Of a DNA stretch of 64,000 bases, positions 1 through 12,496 are shown piece by piece; within the stretch, counting starts at the first letter, position 1, and the number at the start of each line of letters is the position of its first letter. The notes under the pieces are model-generated. The model ran no database searches, was not told the DNA's origin, and saw only the letters and a list, made by a program, of their open reading frames with translations. A program made the translations under genes and the position numbers. Origin of the DNA: Astrocystis sublimbata (lineage: Eukaryota > Ascomycota > Sordariomycetes > Xylariales > Xylariaceae); contig JAJNNY010000035.1 in assembly GCA_022453515.1 (NCBI GenBank), positions 248,001-312,000 on the forward strand. The letters run 5' to 3'.

Positions 1-3000
1 TGCTGCTCCTCGAAGCCCCTCCCCCCATCCATGCTTCTCTCAAGCATGATCTGCAAGCGAGCCCCGGACCTCAAGGCGACGTCGGGATTCCGTAGGCGCA
101 GCCTTTTCGGATTACTAAGTTGAGAAGGACGCGGCCGGCAGAGTCTGCGACATTTCTCTCTCTCTATCTCTCTCTCTATGCCTCATACACAGGTAGGTGT
201 ACGGCAGGATGGATGGGAGGCAGGCGATGTTGAACCAGCTCAGCTTGCATGAACCTCTTCACCGTTTCCCCCCACCAGTACCGCGTATCTGATGGGACAA
301 AAAAAGACCTGTCAACCCTACCTACCATACCTAGCCAGGACCTAGCCACCCCAGCCCCAGACGGCAAAATTGGCCCCCTTCTACCCCTACGAGGCTGGCA
401 GAGCAAGCTTGGCTGGCCTGGGGCATAAGCAAGGCTGTTCAGATGCCTTGTGTAACCGCCGAGAACAGAAACAAGTTGAGAGCGCGCAGCCTGGGTTGTT
501 TGTTAATAGCTCATTTGCCATATCATCAATATCGTGACGAGGCCCCAAGGATCTTACCCATCGTCGTGCATGTATGTCAACCAGCTCTGCTCGAGAGTTG
601 GATAGGATTGTCCTTTTGCATCGTACCATGATGTACGAGACGAGCAGGCAGCTCTGTCAGTTACACCACACCCTAAGCCTGTCAATGGTGAGTGAGTGAC
701 ACGTCGAGAATGCTGGACGTCCGATCAGCTCACACGTTGTGCATGTGCATGTGCATGTGCAACTCGGAAACTCGGACTCGACTTCTAAATTCCACGATTT
801 ATCCCTGGGCTTCACCGGACAAAGTGAGGGTCTTACAACCGAGGAAGCGAAACCCCAGGTAGGTCACCGGGCAGCACAGCATTCGTCATTTCTCTCTTCT
901 GGCAGTTTCAGGTCTGCGATGGTTTAGCCACGTACGTGCACCCACCTGGAGGTTTGCCCAAAGATGGTAAAAACAGACGAAGTAGGAATCGCGATAGGAC
1001 CGCAACGCCGGTAGAACTTGGTGCAGCTGTGTGGTTAGGTAGGGATTAGGTAACCATAGGACTACGACTACAACTGCCACTTTCCCCCATAGGTAGCGAG
1101 GCAAAGCTAAGGAGAGAGCAATAGGGCAGGGCACCGCCACAACCCGTTCGTTCGTTCGTTCAGCTCAGTTGCGCAAAACGGGAACACGATATTAGGTAGC
1201 TAGTCCTGAATCCGAAATACGATTCACCGGTTGGTGTTGTTCTCGGCACGACGTCGGCGGGGCAGCAGCAGCAGCTGGCTCCAAATAGGAATATACCGGA
1301 CATAGATTAAGTCCCTTCCAAATCCGGCCAATGAGAAAATCCATTTAGGTCTTTTTTCTTTTTCCTTTTCGAATTATCACGGACCAGGCATGAGGAATCA
1401 CACCCCTCCTGCCTGCTTGCCTACATTACTATACCCTTCCACCAAAAGCTGGGTGACTCGACGATGCAGGCGTCTTGCGCCACAAAGCGCAACGTAGCAG
1501 CTGCAAGACTAGATGATGTCACGATGCCATTTGTTCAAGTCCAAAGAGCGGACGACAATGTGCTGCATCGTACATACGCACCTCCATGCATTTGCATACG
1601 ATACCTAGCCGTCGGAGCACGCCGTCGTGGCTAGCAATCGCACAGCTGCATCGGGATATGAGTAATTGAACTGCATGGCGTTTCTGGATAGCCTATTATG
1701 TCAGGTTCTAGATCTCCCTGCAAGCGGTGAGTGGCTGTTCCGCCTTTTTCGGCTATACCTAGCTGTTCGTTCAAGACTCTGGTGTTTAGCTAAGGTTCTG
1801 CCAAGGCATGCAGCTGACTTACATAATCCCGATTCAGGGAGAAGAAACAACCAACAACGAACGCTCGGGGATGTCAAATGCAAATGCTGGCTCGGAATTG
1901 TCATGCAAGCTAACATAGGCGAGGCCGTTGGTGAAGCCCAAGCCCCGGGCCACTGGTACGATTTGAAAAAAAATCATTGCTGTAAGTTATGTTGCGAGAG
2001 AATGAATCAATGACCAACAGCACACTGCAGCAGCATGGTATGTAGGTACCTGTTGAACTGCATTCTGAGGGGGTGAGGTTAGAATGCATGCGACACGAAT
2101 GCGATCGCGAGGCGTATACCTCAGGTTTATTAATGTTGCGCGTGGGAGCTAATACTGCTTCTCCCGTGTAACTGCGCCAATCTAGGAACGGTATTTTCCC
2201 TGCCTCAATCGTTGCAGTGCGTTTGCGGCACGAACATGCTGCTGCTGCTGATCTTGACGGAATACTAGCAGTAGCGCAACGAAGGAATGAGAATAGGCAT
2301 GAAGTCGGTTCTATTCGACACGTGGAAGTCCTACATATCTGGACCATGCAGCGTTGCAGTGCTGTAGATAGATGGCAGCCCAGATAGAATGGACCTCTAG
2401 ATAGAACCTTACCATTACCATATCTATGGAATAGGGATAGTCACGCACTCACCTCGCACAGAGATGGCTATAGTTGGTTACCGCTACCAGATGCCCGCAC
2501 TGGATGGGTAGGAGCGTCGCATCCACCCACACCAAAAGGTATTTTTCGCTACACTGCGCAAAGCGCACCATCTGTTCCTCTTGGTGTGACCGTGTCACAC
2601 ACACGCCCCTCCATTTCGGTAGCGGGTCAGGTAACATTGGACAGGACAGGACACATGGCGAACAGCCCAGCACTACCCTACCCTACGCGCATTTGAATTA
2701 GCACCGTAACCTTGGGTAGCAGCGTTCATCTGTAAGGTCCTTTACCAAGCCTTCGGTAAAGGAACAAGGCGTCGACTTTCGCGCACCACCACCACCACCA
2801 CTACTACGACTGCACCACGCCTAGAGGTCATAGGTACCTAAAACATCGCGTTAGAAATCACGCCAACTTGCCGGGGCCTAGAGCACCTACCTTGTGTGTA
2901 GGTACCTCCCTTTTCCTTATCTTGGTGATAGGTCGGTACGGTAGATGTAACGTCGATGAGAGGGTTCGGTAATTGATGTCGATTTTGGGGAAAGGGCAGC

Positions 3001-6000
3001 TGAAAAATGCAAGCCTCTCGCTGCAACCTAACCCTGCATGCCACTGCCACAGAGCCGGTACCGACTATGAGATTGAGACCGGCGGCGCTGAGCACCAATC
3101 AGAAGTTGGGAATACGCTATTTCACTTATCTACCTACTTACATGTAACTTGAATTAGAGACCCTAACGATGGAATTCCTTTCCCACTCTTCCCCGCCGTT
3201 AGTCAGTTACGCATAGTTACCTAGTTAGTTACTTGTCAGTTCCAACTGTGCTCGCGTGTAATTAATTATAAGGTACGTTATGTTTAGACATCATTATACC
3301 GCATAAGGCGAGAAGCGCGAACCTATGCGGTGCGCGCATTGGGGGGCCACGAGGTTCTTGGGGGCCGTTTCTGATTCCAATCTCCCGATTTGCAAAGTTT
3401 CAAAACATGATTTACCGAATTAAGAATGGGGAAGTGCCAACGATGTGACGCTGCAAGATTGTATTCCACTCCAGGCACCAACAATGGGCACCTGGGTAAC
3501 GCCAATGGATATGCGCACACCTTTACCATCCCATGTGACTCACACAAGAAATCCCTCGTGACTAGGTAGGTAAGTAACGAGCCAATGACAAGATTAATAA
3601 GTCCAGCGATGCAAGTGTAGGGGAGGGATAGGGATGAACAAAACAAATTCCACCGTCGGAATCCGGCGTAAGTCGAACATGAACTCATTTTCCAAGCCAC
3701 GGCTCAACGTTGTGAGACGGCAAGCGTGGGAAATGTTACGGTAGTATCGAACGAGTTGGGAAAGACCTACTGTTACCCAATGTACTTCAACCGGTCACTC
3801 ATGACAGCTTCATCAACTTAATTGATGTTACACCACACCTCAGCAAACCACACTGAAGTTAAGACACGATAAGAAAAACGAACAAAATGAGAGGCAAAGC
3901 AAAGCAAACCCCGATGTCTCTGTTCCCCAGGCTTGCAAAAATGCCATTCAGCCTTGCGGTATCACAGAACCAGTCGCCGCCAGCCAGCGCATTCTGCGCC
4001 GATCGAGAATCCGCCACTTTTACATGATAGGCGTGAAATGGGGAAAATATTACTAGGCGCACAAAGGATGTCTCGGAGCAAGATTACCGAAACCAGACAG
4101 CAGGGAAACAAACAAACTCCAAGGATCGGATTACACAAGGGGGATTACACAAAGAGGCGGCCACGTGGGTTGAGGTTCAGCGCCATGGTTCGAGTCCTGT
4201 GCGACGACGAGGCGCCAGCCAGCCTCCAGGGCGTTGAGAAATGGCGCGGGTAAGAGGTTGCCTGATTCCCTGCCTGATTTACTCTTTCTGGACTGAGAGA
4301 CTAAAAGAAAAGCAAGCCCTTTGTGCGTAGCCTCGTGTAACTGGGCAGTTTTAGACGCCTTGTGGGTTACATAATAAAATCCGGTGTTTCCAGCAAGGAA
4401 GGGGCTGGCTGGCTGTTCTGGTTGCCGGCCGGCTGTATTGTGGGAAGAGTGGGCATTAGTCATCTAGATTGGTCTTTTTCGTTGAAACTTGACATGGTAG
4501 GTAGGTTAGATAAATGACAACAATTGCAATCCTTCTATATGATAACTGATAAGGTTATTACTTTCGATATATACCGTGGGTGAGCTATAATCTCCATTTT
4601 CCCACTCGGCTCGATTCCCCGTGAAACAATGGAAGAGGTTTATAAACCACGTGTTGTCTCAAAGTACCCTCCTCAAGCTAGAAGCTAGAAGGGCCCGGGA
4701 TTGAAACAAACATCTACTATATTTAAACGTCGAAAACAATGCGCTAGCTACCTAGTCCTCAGTTAGCATCGTGGACCATCACATCAGTCAGTCCCACGAG
4801 GCTAATCGGAAGCTAGCTAGCCATATGAGCTGCGAACCCCAGTTAACCTTAATTTCCATGAATGATAGCGTCGCTAATCCTCCGAGACTTTTGTCTTGTT
4901 TACTGTACTTAGCATTTTCCCATCTGATTAGCACAGTTTCCTAAGCGCAACAACAGTCGAGATATGAGGAGGGATGCCGAGGTAAAGTCAGGGAACCTGG
5001 ACCGGACCGGCTTTCGAACAACCCGGCTAATCTAGCCTGGAAGCTATCCCCCCCTTTCCCTGCGCAGAGCAATCGGACTGTGAAACGTCCTCTTTGCCCT
5101 ATTCAGCAGGTTCGTGACCTAGCTGTGTACTGTACACACACTAAAACACCAGCCTGCTCTGTCGGGAATAAAACTAATTGAAGTTGTCGTCGTGGAATTA
5201 TTGTATGTAATTTCGCGGTAACTCCACCGTGAGTGCGACTTCATAAAGGAACTTCGAGCCAGAACTAGTTAGTGTCTTGCGTGAACCCTGGCGTTTTCGC
5301 ATGTGACGCACACAACGGAACGCCACGCATATAACAATTTCTTGCGCGACCCAGCACAGAATAGAACAGACCCGACGATGTGACCTGACCTGTCTGTCGG
5401 AATCGATCGATCACCCACCCACCACCCACGTCCTTGGGTCGAAGCGATGGGCTGGTTGGTTCCTGTCCTCTGGGAAATGAAGGTCGGCGAGTAACAAACA
5501 GGTATTCTGTGACGCATTACGTGGACCGGTTGGTACCTACCTGCCCGCCAGGTAGAAGCGAAAAGAGAAGATTGGACTATGACGAATGCAGCAAGAGAGA
5601 GAGTGTGCAAAACGGGACCAGTCCATGCCAGGCATCCCCAGTTGCGAATTGGTTAGATCAAAGTATCGGAGGGTCTTGGCATCGATATCTGTCTGTCTGC
5701 GCTGCCGCTGCGTTCGCTCGTCCGGGGTATTCCATGCCATTCCATCGCGTGCGTGCGGAACATTACTGTCCTGACCTGTCAAGCTGTTAGATGGATGACA
5801 CATTGATCGTCTCGTCGTACCAAGTTTTTTCGATGGCCATCGAGGCGCGCCATGATCGATTATGATTCATCTCTTGGAAGAAGAGGGCTGTGAAGCAGAC
5901 GAGGTCTCGGAGACGGCTCTGCCTCTCTGACCTAGGGAGAGAGAGAGTATAGCAACGAATTGGAGACGCCGAAAAAGACTGTTGGTTATACTAATCCGCT

Positions 6001-9000
6001 TCTGAGAGGCTGCTTACGTTCGCGAAGAGCACTAATAGCACTAAGATATGTCCGTATGGAGGTAGCTATAGCCTCCACGGGAGAAGCTTCTCACATGGAC
6101 TCCCGCCTTCTAGAGTGTGTCTGCACTGTCTGGCTGCTCACCTAAGAGCGGTATGCATGTATAAGCGGGCTGCAGACTGCAGATACTATGTATATGCATT
6201 CTTACTGACTTAGTTTCCTGCGGCTCCCCACGCTAAGCGAAGAGTGGATAACGATCGAGAGAGAGAGGGAAAAATTAGGGGTTCTCGATGATGACATGAA
6301 AGTGACGGACGGGCCTTGGACAATTCGCGTCCCGACTTGGAGATGGGGGTGAATTTGCATGCTGATTGTGGACACTCGACACACTCTCACACACACATTT
6401 AGAGAGGCTACCTAAGTAGGTACTTGGCTTGGCTTCGTAGCGTCGTGCGCACGCGGATGGGCGGTGCTGGGTTGCCGGGTACCACAGTGGTGGACCGGCA
6501 AGCCATTGGCTCTAAAATCACGGCGGCAACAGCCGGGGAATTAGTCGAATATACAAAAATAGTCGCAGCCCGTTTCGACCTTTGGCCGAGTCTCATTGGC
6601 CGGCCAAGCACAGCCAAGGGAATGCTTACGGGCCCCAATTTGGTTCGTGGTCAGGAAAATGTGGTCACTGAGAAAAAGGGTCATACTTACTTACACACCA
6701 CACACACACTTACATGGATTGCCACGAGTCGTCGATCATGCCCCCCGCCTACCTAGTCTACATATGTCCTTGGGGTGTGTCAGAGTCAATGATGGCATTG
6801 GTAGCTGGCGCTGCTGGGTGTGTACTGCTCTCCTCTCGTACCGTGGCTGCGTATGCCAACTCGCTGCAGTGCAACCCACTCCTCCCTGCTGGAGACGGCT
6901 GCACGATCTCGAGCCATCTGCAACACAATGCTCACTGTTACAGCCAGACACGACCTGCAGTATGATGCTGTTGGAGGAGGTGCATGACTATTGTCGATTT
7001 CATTTCTACTTTCCCATGAATCGTGTTGTGCTGATTACCTAAGATGCGGGTGTGTAATTGTTATGTGTGTGTGTGCGTGTGTCCCGTGTAAGTAAGTACA
7101 CGATATTGTTTCCTGATTGTTACCGAAGCATATCGGATCTAGCGGACCAGGGTGGTGGCATGCGACGTTATTAGCTATACCTACCTAAGTACGTTTGGAC
7201 CTCGAGCTGTTGGTGACTCATTCACGAAATGAAGAAGGGGGATTCGCTACCGCGTTGTTTAAGCGGATGAGAAATACGGAGGCCGGGTTAGTCCCGGTTC
7301 GTCGCTCGATGCCGAAGGTACAGAGGGAGAGGGAAACAGTCATTGATCAATCACATCCATCGTTATGATTACATTTCACTCTACATCTACAAGCCTCGGC
7401 CTTGACCGAAAACCTATCTTTGCTCGGTCTGGTTCTCTGGCTGTGATCAGAATAACATTGTGAGTGAAGGGTTTGATCATCTGTGGTACAAGTCGATCGA
7501 ATTGCGCTGTGGTCAGAAAATTGCCATTTTCGTAGGGATAGCTGTCGACAAAATAGCAACAAGACGGTAAACGGCCCGTTAAGAAGCTGGTACTTTGACG
7601 GTTGCGGGGCTGTGATGATGCTTGCTCAATGGAGTGTGGAAGATATTTCGAGAGTACTTCGGTAGGACAAGAAAACAGCCGGGGCCATCCACATAATGAC
7701 ACTCCCGTGGGTTTAACCCAGCAGCTGGGCACTTTTTTACTGAAACAATTTCTTGAAGAGAGCATCTGATTGGCGACCAGGCTCCGGAAATTTGAGAGAG
7801 TTATTCCTAAGGTAATCGTCTCAAATGGGCGCACGAGTAGGCACGAGGCCACCAGGTCAGGCTAACAGATGCCACATATAGTAGCGAAGTACCTGGCATG
7901 CCTGGGCAGCGATTTGCAACAACCTGGATCCTGCCCAGTCAAGCTCCTGTATTTCATGATCGTGGCCAGGGATACAACGACTTGTCAGCCTGGGGCGCCT
8001 TGATTGGACGAGATGCAGATTCGGTATCAAGGTATTACTATTACTACTGCGCTACCGTCCCTGGTCCGCGGCAGGAGGATGGACAGGGTACGGATAGATT
8101 GGTACTAGCAGTATGCGCACTACCTGGCATTTATCTCTGATTGAGCAGAGTCCGTACGAGAGTGCGTGCTCACTGCTCATAGAGTCATCGCCGCAGCGGT
8201 TGATGTGGACCAACGCTTCGCTTCGTAGTACCTTGTTGTGTACATATGTAGGTAATAACAGTACACGTAATCTCGATGTTGGTGTTCTGTGCTGTTCTGG
8301 GGTGGCTTCGGGTGTTACTAGTGTTACTAGATGTGCGCGTCCCTTGGGTAACTGCCTAATAGATAGGTAACACAAGTATGTTACCTAGCGCGACTCCAAC
8401 TGTAGACCTGGTGCTTGGAACACTGATACTGAGCGACGGATTTCGCCCGCATGAGTGGGTGCTATACCACGAACTTCGGATCGCCCCTAGATGGTACCCT
8501 CTTACGTCAACACCATCATTTCATCTCATGTGAAGTCGTGTTGGAGATCTGACTTTCGGTAGTCGGAGAGAGACGCGGGCCCCTTGGGCTATGCTGCTAG
8601 TGCGTGCAGCCGTTCGAAGTGTCTGGCTAAGTTGTCTAGTGCGAGCAATACGATAGCGAAGGCTTGATAGAGGATTTGCTAGCACACTTAGCCCTCTAGG
8701 TACCTTAGGTCCTAACCGCTAGGTACATAATGCGTCTGGTCCACTCAGGTATACGTCGTAACGCTACTGGCCGAGGCTGGCGTGCTTGGGCAGGACGTGG
8801 GCAGGACTGGGCAGGGCCGTGGCGGTCTTAGTTTGGCAGCAGCTAAAGTAAGGTACGGCGATGCTCAGCAGCGCACATGTCGCTCGCTAAGCCCTACAGG
8901 TATGGGGCATTGGCACTAAAACGTTTTTCTCGCCCAGCGCTCGACCTGCGGCCCCCAAAATAGGACTGACTGCAGGGTCCGACGCTGTAGAACGGCCACC

Positions 9001-9700
9001 ATTGGCACGTCCGCTGCAGCACCTCGTCTTCTATACATGTTCCATGAGCATTCCACGCATACCTTTCATGCACCTCTGCACCTCTGCAGCGAAAGTCTCA
9101 CATCATAATCCCACCCCCCTTGCCCACGTTTCCTGCGTTTCCTGCCCTCCCACACCTCGTTGTTTTTTTTTATCACGACCTATCTGGTCTAGTCCGCTTC
9201 TTGTCTTGCGGCACGACCGCGTGCGGTACGGTAGTATGCACGTACAGCCCATCGATCTGGTTACTGCTTATGACCAATTTCGGACGGAAGTCTGAACTTG
9301 TCCTGACTAACAACACGTATACTCATTTGGCAACATCGCTGACTGCCTGGTTGCCTGACCACGACCAGGACCATGTCTTGTTGCAGCCATGTCTCTGCGC
9401 ATACACCCCTTCCACCCCCCTTCGACGCTCCTCAGAGCCACCCCAGGCTGCGGGAGTTTCGGTCGCGATCCTACTGGGCTAGCGAGGTTGACTTTCGACG
9501 TCGTTGAGGCTGATGTGGTGCTCCACCTCCCTTGGCGTGAACCGCAGCACTGCCTTGGATATCAGTCACCACTTTCTGATGGCTAGGGGGGGGCTAGGCT
9601 CTCGTTGCCGGACCCATCACTTCGGGAGCACAAGGGCGTGTCGACATGGGTCTGGCTTCCTTCGACATGACAGAGGGAGGTAGGTCATAGGATGACCAGC
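1..9700. other. Gene-poor intergenic region
   Basis: I see no convincing gene in this stretch. Open frames are all under 160 codons, overlap one another on both strands, and lack splice-linked continuations or recognisable domains. It contains short simple repeats (CT-rich at about 155-178, GTGCAT units at about 735-760), several copies of the palindromic word TAGGTACCT (2043, 2831, 2899, 8697) and a decayed repeat copy at about 8046-8130. Base composition is close to that of the gene-rich part, so it is not a strongly AT-rich isochore. Non-coding transcripts or genes made of tiny exons cannot be excluded. Confidence 0.6.
8046..8132 (-). repeat. Decayed dispersed repeat, copy A
   Basis: Read on the minus strand, this segment aligns with the plus strand at about 28535-28630. 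One ungapped 38-bp block matches at 24 positions by eye, and a neighbouring 14-bp block at 11, with several differences being C/T or G/A transitions. Translated fragments also share the pattern CQVVR...ILLVPxY..PxHPxA. This suggests two diverged copies of one mobile or formerly coding sequence. The family is not identified. Confidence 0.45.
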
Positions 9701-9712
9701 TATACAGACATG

Positions 9713-9741
9713 ATATATAAGTCCGGGAGGCATCCGGACTT
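9713..9741 (+). promoter_or_regulatory. TATA box with adjacent perfect inverted repeat
   Basis: The sequence ATATATAAG at 9713-9721 is a strong TATA box about 280 bp upstream of the start codon at 10000. It runs directly into a perfect 8-bp inverted repeat, AAGTCCGG at 9719-9726 and CCGGACTT at 9734-9741, with a 7-bp spacer. The repeat could be a binding site for a dimeric regulator (CCGG/CGG half-sites are typical of Zn2Cys6 proteins) or a hairpin at the 5' end of the transcript. Position and symmetry are seen; function is inferred. Confidence 0.5.
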
Positions 9742-9762
9742 GGGAGCTATCATCATCACTAG

Positions 9763-9880
9763 CATCACATCACAACATCACAATATAACAACACAAATCA
9801 CACACCACACACCACACTCACACACACACATCAATACATCAACACATCAACACATCAACTCACTACAACAAAACAACTTC
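9763..9880 (+). promoter_or_regulatory. G-free A/C-rich 5' leader
   Basis: These 118 consecutive plus-strand bases contain no G. They are built from CA, CAT and ACATCAAC units. The stretch lies between the TATA box near 9713 and the start codon at 10000, so most of it should be transcribed as leader. Unstructured, G-poor leaders are common on abundantly translated fungal mRNAs. This supports the small ORF at 10000 being a genuine and probably strongly expressed gene. Confidence 0.55.
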
Positions 9881-9999
9881 GACTTCATCATACTACAACA
9901 AGTCAACACCTCCAAGAGCAACTGCAACTTCTACAGATCGATCGTCTCTAGATCGCCATTCACTCATCAAACATTTCCAACACATCTCCAACTTTCACA

Positions 10000-10215
10000 A
10001 TGGCCGGTTCCGCTCTCTCATCTTGCCCTCAGGCCATGAACTTCGGCCGATCAGGCTACAACAAGGACGGTGACAACGAGGATGGCCTAAGAAGCTTTGG
10101 CCGCTCTGGCTACAACAAAGACGGCGACAACGAGGACGGTCTGCGCTGCTTTGGCCGCTCCGGCTACAACAAGGATGGTGATGACGAAGATCAAGGACGC
10201 AGCGGATACAACTAA
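10000..10215 (+). CDS. Small tandem-repeat protein, unknown function
   Basis: A 71-residue protein. After a 14-residue head come three near-identical copies of an 18-residue unit, FGRSGYNKDGDNEDGLRS, starting at residues 15, 33 and 51; the third is truncated, and a final GRSGYN ends the protein. At DNA level the unit is 54 bp (10042, 10096, 10150), with mostly synonymous changes between copies, so the peptide appears conserved after duplication. I see no signal peptide, no transmembrane segment and no dibasic Kex2 sites, so a secreted pheromone or standard dikaritin-type precursor is unlikely. The NKDGDNEDG core resembles an EF-hand/dockerin-like acidic loop, but no helices flank it. Two cysteines (residues 9 and 50). 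The protein is probably disordered and cytosolic. TATA box and G-free leader support expression. I do not recognise the family. A single exon is assumed. Confidence 0.75.
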   Translation: MAGSALSSCPQAMNFGRSGYNKDGDNEDGLRSFGRSGYNKDGDNEDGLRCFGRSGYNKDGDDEDQGRSGYN

Positions 10216-10617
10216 GATCCCGTCGACGGAAAGCGGGAGCAACTTCGGCTCCTTCCCGCGGAGTCGACCCTTCTCACGCCGCGATCCGTTCTTGATCTTA
10301 CCACATTGTATCAACACCCTGTCATCACCTTGATTTCCTTTGTTGTTATGCATCATTCGCCTGGGAATTGGAGCACGATATCACTTTTAGCATTTACACA
10401 GGATGGATATACACGAACTGTACGAGTATTGGGAAACGCATATTAGAACATACATTGCGCCGGCAACGGACAACAACGGGATGTACAACGAGCATATTTA
10501 AATGGATTGGGTATTATAGACATTCGGGACGGGACTGGGTGGCACGGCGTTCGTTATCAAGGGTACTGGGACATACTGTACACTAATTGATACATCTTTG
10601 GGATTCATATCGATCAA
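10216..10617. other. Convergent intergenic, 3' ends
   Basis: About 400 bp between the stop of the tandem-repeat gene and the last small exon of MSS1. It should hold the 3' untranslated regions of both genes. Nothing else is recognised. Confidence 0.5.
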
Positions 10618-12496
10618 TCATTTTCCAACACAAAATCTAGACCCTCGTCAGACTTGCCACTTGCGATCAGGGAGGGGCGAATAGACTCACTTCTCGAAGA
10701 TAACACCAAGTATCTCTTCCACGTCACCAGCCTCGCCGCGACCAGTGATTCGTCCGAGACAACTCGCTGCGTAACGGAGGTGCTCGGCGGCCATCGTAAG
10801 ATCGATATCATGCGCCGCCTCCACGTCGTCTTCTTCGTCGCACTCGGTGACCTGGACGTAATCCTCGAGACTATCCCTACATTGCACGAGGAGCTGGCGC
10901 TGGCGCTCCGTGACACCGTGAAGGTCTTGCAAGCTGGCAGGCAGCGCAGTCATGCTTCGGAACGCCAAGATCAACTGGTCTGTAACGAGGCGCACTCCAC
11001 CCGGATCCTGCTGGTCAGAACCTTGATTCAAGGCCTCTTTGCACGAGATTAGCGTCGGGCTAACATCTTCCAGACCAGATATTTTCCGCAGCACATCTTC
11101 TTGGAATTCGCAAATGAGGACTTTGAGATCTGCTGGAGAGACGGCGTCGATCTTGTTGACCAGCACGAGCCGTTGCTGACACGCGGCGGCGAGTTTCAGC
11201 GTCTCGAGATCGTAGCGGATCTCGAAGCCCCCATCCGTGCGCTCCTCCACAGAGGCGAGGACGATGATGACATCAGACTGAGCGGCCCTGGTCCGGGCGC
11301 GACGGATCCCCTCCTCCTCGACGGCCCCAATGCCCGAAAGGGCTTCTGCCTGGGCCGTGGCGTGAGATGGAGCGGCGCCACCACGCGCGGTGGCGGTTCT
11401 AAATCCGGCCGTGTCAGCAAAGGTACATAAATAACCGCGGATGTCGAGGTTCGCCTCGATGATGTCTCGCGTCGTGCCCGACTCCCCCGAGACAATCGAG
11501 GCTTCGCGCCCGACGACCTGGTTCATGAACGAGCTCTTGCCCGCGTTGGGGGGCCCGAGGAGGGCGATTTGGATGCCGTTGCGCAGGAGCTCGGTACGTT
11601 GGCTGGCTGTCTCGTGGAGTCGGATGCCCTTTAAAATGTCCTGGATCTGATGGCTGACGTTCTTCACGAGCGAAGCAGGCGATTCGTCGAAGTGCTGGTC
11701 TTCCTGGAAGTCGATGAGGGCTTCCATCTCGGCGCGCGCCTGCAGCAGCTTTCGACGCCACTCCTCGTACGTGCGCCCTAGAGACCCTGAACTGCCGCGA
11801 ACAGCGGCCCGTCGCTGCTGCTCCGTCTCGGCCGCGAGCATCTCGCTCAGCGCCTCGACTTGGGCCAGGTCGAGCCTGTCGTGCATGAAGGCTCGTTTCG
11901 TGAACTCCCCGGGTTCCGCGTACCGCACATGGCCGTCGGTGCTGCATTTGGCTATCGCTGACAAGACGGCTTTGACAGTGGCACTGCCGCCGTGCACGTG
12001 GAGTTCTAGCACATCTTCGCCTGTGACAGTTTTCGGCTCTGGGAAGTACAGGACCAGAGCAGCGGAGTCTAGGATCTCGGATCCTTGCGTGCCGGGAGTG
12101 AACAAGGTCCGCACGATGGCATAGCGAGGTTTAGGTGCCTTTTTATTAGGACATAACTCATGGTATATCTAGAAGCGAGTTTAATATGTAGTTCGAAAGC
12201 CGTCTGAGAGAGCCAATGATGCTCACTTGTGTGCAGGAAGGGCCGGAAATCCGAATCACAGCTATACCGGCTTTCCCATCGGCTGAAGACAGCGCATATA
12301 TTGTGTCATTATGGCCTGCCGATGTGGACAGAGGTCGGAATGGCGTATTAAATGCACGCAGCCTCCCAGAAGTCGGGGCTGACACCCTTGGCCATATGTA
12401 CGATGGGGCTATAAAAGCAGCAGCTTTCCCGGTGGCCCTCGGGCCGCTCAAACACAGTGTTCGGGTAAGCGCACATCTACTGACGATGCGATGCAT
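10618..12496 (-). CDS. Mitochondrial tRNA modification GTPase MnmE/Mss1
   Basis: MnmE works with MnmG (Mto1/GidA) to make the 5-carboxymethylaminomethyl group on wobble U34 of mitochondrial tRNAs. Model: exons 12496-12227, 12168-10691 and 10636-10618, 588 residues. The first about 60 residues are basic, Ser/Ala-rich and look like a mitochondrial presequence; TrmE_N follows (TIYALSSADGKAGIAVIRISG). G domain motifs: G1 GPPNAGKSS about 295-303, G2 GTTRD about 321, G3 DTAG about 342, G4 NKID about 428. The last exon is only 19 nt; splicing GAGAA to ATTTTGTGTTGGAAAATGA yields FEKFCVGK, restoring the conserved C-terminal FCxGK motif with its catalytic-site cysteine. Introns of 58 bp (GTGAGC) and 54 bp (GTGAGT, branch CTGAC). 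About 25 extra residues follow the DTAGFR switch II. Start at 12496 is the first Met giving a targeting sequence. Divergent from MAK16. Confidence 0.95.

Noticed and set aside
4180..4206. GGTTCGAGTCC resembling a tRNA B box
   Set aside because: The bases flanking the loop do not pair as a T stem and no A box, anticodon arm or acceptor stem fits around it.
7376..7852. 158-codon minus-strand open frame with a fairly protein-like C-terminal half
   Set aside because: No recognisable family, no clear promoter or leader, and an overlapping alternative frame. It would need transcript or homologue support.
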